From positions 1-52,077 of the forward strand of contig CANJRM010000012.1 of NCBI GenBank assembly GCA_947476645.1: 52,077 bases of DNA, read 5' to 3'. How positions within the stretch are numbered: position 1 is the stretch's first letter; each line of letters opens with the position of its first letter. Source of the stretch: Bacteroidota bacterium (GTDB lineage: Bacteria; Bacteroidota; Bacteroidia; Chitinophagales; LD1). The translations under genes were made by a program, and so were the position numbers. The notes beneath the pieces were generated by a model. That model was not told the DNA's origin. It did not search any database and worked only from the letters and a program-made list of their open reading frames with translations. Of this stretch, positions 51,874 through 52,077 are shown in pieces.

Positions 51874-52077
51874 TTATTTATTCGAGCCAGCCTTCAATCC
51901 CGGATGCGGAGCCGGAGGGTTACTATCACCCGTTTCTCCATCATTTGCGTAACGGAACTCAACCTTGTTCTTCATCTTTCTTTCGTAAGGTGTGCCGGTA
52001 GCTGCTTTCTTACCACCTTGGTATTTCACTATGAACCTATCTCGCGATATTCCGTACTTTTCCACCAAATAATCTAC
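51874..52077 (-). CDS. OmpA-like protein, C-terminal fragment (cut by window edge)
   Basis: The frame is open from the window edge to TAA at 51874, giving the last 67 residues. YLVEKYGISRDRFIVKYQGG followed by YERKMKNKVEFRYA matches the end of an OmpA-like peptidoglycan-binding domain (Y-L-x-x-x-G-I-x-x-x-R and the final N-R/K-x-V-x-x strand). A short polar tail (DGETGDSNPPAPHPGLKAGSNK) follows, unlike most OmpA domains, which end soon after that strand. The N-terminal architecture is not visible. Confidence 0.8.
   Translation of the reverse strand, partial: VDYLVEKYGISRDRFIVKYQGGKKAATGTPYERKMKNKVEFRYANDGETGDSNPPAPHPGLKAGSNK

Noticed and set aside
1-52077. Search for tRNA, rRNA, insertion sequences, prophage or defence genes
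   Set aside because: No cloverleaf-like sequence, transposase, integrase, restriction or toxin-antitoxin gene was recognised by eye; tRNAscan/Infernal would be needed to exclude small RNAs.

Overview
The window is a chromosomal segment of an uncultured or little-studied member of the Bacteroidota (a Chitinophagia/Sphingobacteriia/Saprospiria-like relative; the exact order cannot be fixed from sequence alone). The evidence is consistent: type IX secretion (T9SS) C-terminal sorting domains on several giant secreted proteins, two PorP/SprF proteins, a GldA ABC ATPase, the Bacteroidota-style MurF-alanine racemase fusion, a bacterial GH3 protein, DUF4286, a split transketolase, and promoters of the TTTG / TAnnTTTG type with almost no Shine-Dalgarno sequences. 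I see no rRNA, tRNA, CRISPR array, insertion sequence or prophage, so this is mostly core genome with surface-protein loci embedded in it.

Layout. 1-1811: the amino-terminal part of NuoM (complex I) and a cytosolic substrate-binding-like protein, both on the minus strand. 1958-10247: a polyprenyl diphosphate synthase (plus) facing a minus-strand run of a TolB-like propeller/outer-membrane barrel protein, LptB, a GH3 acyl-adenylate enzyme and a PAS histidine kinase. 10342-13417 (plus): an MBL-fold hydrolase and a T9SS-exported cutinase/PETase-like hydrolase. 13546-17077 (minus): Ndk, GldA, a small secreted protein, the C-terminal transketolase subunit and an Nfu Fe-S scaffold. 17159-22873: a TPR protein plus DUF4286, the MurF-Alr fusion, and a Kir-type potassium channel. 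22884-28393 (minus): an M48 lipoprotein protease and the classical rimP-nusA-infB operon, with a terminator-like hairpin in its leader. 28520-34004 (minus): PorP/SprF followed by a 1439-residue SprB-repeat adhesin. 34090-37059 (minus): a tightly packed trio of a 3-hydroxyacyl-CoA-dehydrogenase-like protein, a polysaccharide deacetylase and a FemAB/GNAT-like transferase. 37095-39354: RidA, a DMT transporter and an RluB-type pseudouridine synthase. 39414-46827 (minus): a translationally coupled T9SS cassette of a type B cargo, PorP/SprF and a propeller-OmpA protein. 47144-52077: a delta-60-repeat surface protein, PdxH and the end of an OmpA-like protein.

How it works together. The dominant theme is the cell envelope: LPS export (LptB), peptidoglycan precursor synthesis (MurF-Alr, polyprenyl carrier), T9SS export and anchoring of adhesins, and gliding-related components. 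The main unexpected signal is a set of short tandem repeats that all have a 7-bp period but different unit sequences. They sit in the 5' coding ends of three envelope genes, where they encode the signal peptides themselves, and also in the nusA-infB spacer. Because 7 is not a multiple of 3, gain or loss of one unit would switch the frame of those genes.
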